From Alphaproteobacteria bacterium (GTDB lineage: Bacteria > Pseudomonadota > Alphaproteobacteria > Rhizobiales > Devosiaceae): DNA of 16,175 nucleotides. Below are positions 15,007 through 16,175 of the stretch, in pieces. A program made the translations under genes and the position numbers. How positions within the stretch are numbered: the stretch's first letter is position 1; every line of letters starts with the position of its first letter. Below the pieces are notes generated by a model, which made no database searches, was not told the DNA's origin, and saw only the letters and a list, made by a program, of their open reading frames with translations. The DNA lies in contig JAHJOS010000240.1 in NCBI GenBank assembly GCA_018820005.1, forward strand, positions 1 to 16,175. Reading direction: 5' to 3'.

Positions 15007-15927
15007 TCAGGGCTTCAGCTGTTTGACGATATTGACCAGGTCGGCGCCGCTCTGCTCAGAAGCCAGAACCCCGCGCAGGCGCGACCACTCATGCGCCTTG
15101 ATATCGAAGACATGACCCGCCTTGACCGCTTCGATGCTGTCATAGATGGGCTGGCCAACCCAGCTGTCCATCAGCCCGGGATCGGCATATTTGCCGCGAA
15201 TGATGATCTGCGGATTGATTTCGGAAAGCTGCTCAAGCGAGGTCTGCACGATAGCTTCTTCATAGGTGTGCCCGTCCGGCGTGGGCATGTTGCTCGTAAA
15301 GCCGAACCACTTGAGCAGCGAGCCGTTGTAGCTCACCGGCGAATGCAGATAGATGCCTTCGCCATTATCGATCAGGAACTGCGCCGACAGCGCCGATACA
15401 TCGCCGATCTCGGCCTTGTAGGCGGCCATGGTCGCTTCATGCTGCTTGAGGCGCTCGGCCATTTCCGGCCCCTTGCCGATGGCGTCAGCGATGGTCTGGG
15501 CCGCCGCCATGGCGGTTTCATACGTGCCGGTGAGGCTATCGAAGGCGATCGTCGGAGCGATCTCGCTCAGCGCGCCATAAATGGCCTCGTGCCGGCTGGT
15601 ATCGGCAATGATCAGATCAGGCTGCAGCGAAGCGATTACCTCAAGGCTGGGCGACTTGCGCGTGCCTACCGAGGTCCAGTCATCCCCAATGACGGCTGTA
15701 TAGGCCGGGATGATGGAATCGCGCTTGTCGTCATCGGCAATGCCCACCGGCGCCACGCCGACAGCGGCCAGGCTATCGACGAAACTGTATTCGAGCACGA
15801 CGATGCGCTTGGGCGCATCGGGCACGCTGGTCGTGCCCAGATCATGGGCAATATCGATCGCCTGCGCCGGCACGGCGACAAGCATCATCGCGCCGGCAAA
15901 TGCGGCGGAAAACAGTTTGCGGATCAT
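15007..15927 (-). CDS. Iron/siderophore ABC importer periplasmic binding protein (FecB-like)
   Basis: A 306-residue periplasmic solute-binding protein of the TroA/FecB type that captures the ferric ligand and delivers it to the permeases. A signal peptide, MIRKLFSAAFAGAMMLVAVP ending AQA, is cleaved after about residue 23; there is no lipobox cysteine, so it is free in the periplasm. The mature protein starts IDIAHDLGTT and contains PKRIVVLEYSFVDSLAAVGV (about 39-58), LQPDLIIADTS, and the second lobe with INPQIIIRG and VFDIKAHEWSRLRG near the C-terminus. I chose the ATG at 15927 because it begins the signal peptide; an in-frame ATG at 15990 would add 21 residues overlapping the promoter. It leads the four-gene operon. 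Confidence 0.94.
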   Translation of the reverse strand: MIRKLFSAAFAGAMMLVAVPAQAIDIAHDLGTTSVPDAPKRIVVLEYSFVDSLAAVGVAPVGIADDDKRDSIIPAYTAVIGDDWTSVGTRKSPSLEVIASLQPDLIIADTSRHEAIYGALSEIAPTIAFDSLTGTYETAMAAAQTIADAIGKGPEMAERLKQHEATMAAYKAEIGDVSALSAQFLIDNGEGIYLHSPVSYNGSLLKWFGFTSNMPTPDGHTYEEAIVQTSLEQLSEINPQIIIRGKYADPGLMDSWVGQPIYDSIEAVKAGHVFDIKAHEWSRLRGVLASEQSGADLVNIVKQLKP

Positions 15928-15972
15928 GGTTTGCTCTCGACAGGACTGCGGCAATGCGCGGGTATTGCCCGA

Positions 15973-16004
15973 GGTATAACCCGAAAACATGACTTGTCAA
16001 CTCA
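15973..16004 (-). promoter_or_regulatory. Operon promoter with RirA-type iron box over the -35 element
   Basis: On the minus strand, TGAGTTGACAAGTCA (15990-16004) fits TGA-N9-TCA, the iron-responsive operator pattern described for RirA in rhizobia. Within it, TTGACA (15995-16000) is a consensus -35 element, and TATACC (15973-15978) follows 16 bases later as a -10. The binding-protein ATG is about 46 bases further on. A repressor bound when iron is replete would block polymerase directly. The pattern match is seen; RirA itself is not in the window, so its role is inferred. Confidence 0.7.
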
Positions 16005-16103
16005 CCTTATGCAGCGCCCTGCAGACGGCTCCACCGGCCGAATGCCAACGCCACACCGAACTAAACACCGATGCAGGGCAAAGCAGCATTGACGCGGGTT
16101 TCT

Positions 16104-16125
16104 TTCATCGGTACTTGCCGATGAA
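16104..16125. repeat. Perfect 8-base inverted repeat near the window end
   Basis: TTCATCGG (16104-16111) and CCGATGAA (16118-16125) flank a 6-base loop. No coding sequence is supported in 16005-16175. It could be a terminator of a gene entering from beyond the window, but neither side carries a T run of useful length. Confidence 0.35.
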
Positions 16126-16175
16126 GTCCCGAGCGCCCATCTTGGGTCTTACCCATTCCCTGCCTCAACCAATCG

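Noticed and set aside
14728..16092. A 454-codon plus-strand frame opposite the binding-protein and permease genes.
   Set aside because: It is antisense to well-recognised transport genes and shows no domain of its own.
16005..16175. Possible start of a new gene at the window end (ATG at 16121 plus strand, or a 31-codon minus-strand frame).
   Set aside because: No ribosome binding site and too little sequence to recognise anything.

Overview
The window looks like chromosomal DNA of a GC-rich alphaproteobacterium, probably order Hyphomicrobiales and perhaps Devosia-like. The order-level guess rests on codon and GC character, the type of soluble chemotaxis receptor, the DUF2306, HxlR and Crp/Fnr protein styles, and a TGA-N9-TCA element of the kind bound by the rhizobial iron regulator RirA. 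The genus is only a guess. I see no rRNA, tRNA, CRISPR array, insertion sequence or phage gene.

Layout. (1) 1-1234: the 5' part of ilvC (branched-chain amino acid synthesis) on the minus strand, preceded on the same strand by a TetR-family regulator with a perfect 16-bp palindrome in front of it. (2) 1553-3449: a DUF1349 protein and an atypical short-chain dehydrogenase on the minus strand, the latter divergent from an HxlR-type regulator across a compact dyad operator. (3) 3450-4288: a gene-poor stretch with a long hairpin, followed by about 270 bases of clearly AT-rich DNA. (4) 4289-6515: a two-gene signalling module, a stand-alone HD-GYP c-di-GMP phosphodiesterase followed by a soluble methyl-accepting chemotaxis protein. 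The receptor has a histidine-free, globin-sensor-like N-terminus and a C-terminal CheR/CheB-type pentapeptide. (5) 6710-7432: a Crp/Fnr regulator interrupted by an in-frame TAA, converging on a MATE efflux gene across two consecutive hairpins. (6) 9113-10884: a LysR regulator divergent from a DUF2306 membrane protein. (7) 10928-12189: a small membrane protein and a RibD-C/dihydrofolate-reductase-like protein. (8) 12227-16004: a complete ferric-siderophore/iron ABC importer in the order binding protein, permease, permease, ATPase. All four genes are tightly coupled on the minus strand and led by a promoter with an iron-responsive box over its -35 element.

How the genes work together. The iron importer is a self-contained operon. 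The HD-GYP and chemotaxis genes probably link c-di-GMP turnover to an intracellular chemotaxis signal. Three regulator/target pairs (TetR-ilvC, HxlR-SDR, LysR-DUF2306) are each adjacent to their likely target, and two of them have visible dyad sites. No wholly new multi-gene system is evident. The observations most worth following are the His-less receptor with its HD-GYP partner behind an AT-rich leader, the nonsense codon in the Crp/Fnr gene, the SDR lacking its catalytic Tyr/Lys, and the precise overlap of the iron box with the importer promoter.
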